Shown here: piece by piece, positions 63,718 to 64,000 of the stretch
Layout of the letters: each line of letters opens with the position of its first letter
Numbering within the stretch: position 1 is the stretch's first letter
The notes under the pieces: generated by a model
Database searches by the model: none
What the model saw: the letters and a program-made list of their open reading frames with translations, nothing else
Told to the model about the DNA's origin: nothing
Position numbers and translations under genes: made by a program
Assembly (NCBI GenBank): GCA_024347235.1
Contig: AP025283.1
Location: 2,728,001-2,792,000 of the forward strand
Reading direction: 5' to 3'
DNA from: Aliamphritea spongicola
Lineage (GTDB): Bacteria > Pseudomonadota > Gammaproteobacteria > Pseudomonadales > Balneatricaceae
DNA length: 64,000 nucleotides

Positions 63718-64000
63718 TGCAGTCGCCCTCCCCGCGGATCCAGATAGTAGCAGGCAATATCAACGGCGGTATTCAGAAGGACAAAGAGTATGCCCATCAT
63801 CAGAGCAGCCCCTGTATTACCGGAATGTCACGGGCAAAAATGGCATGGGCCAGACCATGGCCCACCCGGGCCAGGAAAGAGTGATTCAATCATCACCACC
63901 CCTTCCACCAGAGTAATCAGCTGAATCCCCATGAAAGCAACCACAGGCACCGCGAGATTCCGCAGCCCATGACGGTAAAGCACCTGCCAGTTGCTCAGGC
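63714..64000 (-). CDS. Peptide/nickel-type ABC permease (DppB-like), 3' part only
   Basis: The minus strand from 64000 to 63714 gives the C-terminal part of a DppB-type permease: YRHGLRNLAVPVVAFMGIQL, LVEGVVMIESLF, WPGVGHGLAHAIFARDIPVI and LMMGILFVLLNTAVDIACYY with LDPRG near the end. Frameshifts near 63883 and 63805. The rest lies beyond the window. It couples to the DppC-like gene by a 4-base overlap. Confidence 0.85.

Overview
This 64 kb window looks like chromosome of a free-living marine gammaproteobacterium, most likely of the Oceanospirillaceae type. That is an inference from the split alpha/beta arginine succinyltransferases, the Zur box, the riboswitch classes and the general style of the proteins. 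No rRNA, tRNA, phage, insertion sequence or CRISPR array was seen. The window is dense with catabolism, transport and regulation genes.

The most important technical fact is that most genes are split by single-base frameshifts, usually one base missing from a short homopolymer. The encoded protein continues intact in the next frame each time. I read this as assembly error rather than decay, so spans below are given for the intact gene and the approximate shift positions are stated.

Layout. 1-432: 3' part of a BrnT/BrnA toxin-antitoxin pair. 491-9410: an AraC/GlxA-type regulator divergent from an arginine succinyltransferase (AST) operon: astC, an M20 hydrolase, astA-alpha, astA-beta, astD, astB, ending at a strong terminator; no astE is present. 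9429-13835: PhzF-like protein, a calcium-binding-type protein, a GAF-LuxR regulator and a cytochrome P460-like protein. 13837-23038: two Lrp/AsnC genes, a third astA copy, a DUF1338 protein, lysA, a DMT exporter, a LysR regulator and an HDOD protein. 23318-30857: chemoreceptor, LysR, MscS channel, methyltransferase-like membrane protein, EEP nuclease, solute-binding protein. 31003-34172: a two-gene Rieske oxygenase system in which each protein lacks the metal site that the other keeps. 34647-39029: MATE pump and a two-gene signalling operon (HD-GYP response regulator plus soluble histidine kinase). 39544-45367: flavin monooxygenase, RidA, DUF1028, ArgE-like deacylase and APC permease, served by two closely similar promoter regions. 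45418-49771: macro-domain protein, LysR, VOC, Old Yellow Enzyme, solute-binding protein. 49774-52905: B12-type ABC importer behind a cobalamin riboswitch. 53119-57455: TPP-riboswitch operon thiD, ABC importer, tenA for pyrimidine salvage. 57741-59590: Zur box, DUF1007 and a His-rich NicO-family transporter. 59863-64000: AraC and VOC genes, a cNMP-binding protein and part of a peptide-type ABC importer.

How the genes work together: the AST operon, the third AstA, the Lrp regulators and the FMO/RidA/deacylase/permease block suggest a chromosome region devoted to arginine-like and modified amino acids. The same AT-rich promoter motif lies before astC, astA-beta, the monooxygenase and the deacylase. 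The best candidate for an undescribed system is the Rieske pair: the catalytic protein keeps its mononuclear iron ligands but has lost three of four Rieske cluster ligands. Its partner, fused to a complete reductase, has an intact Rieske site and has lost both iron histidines.
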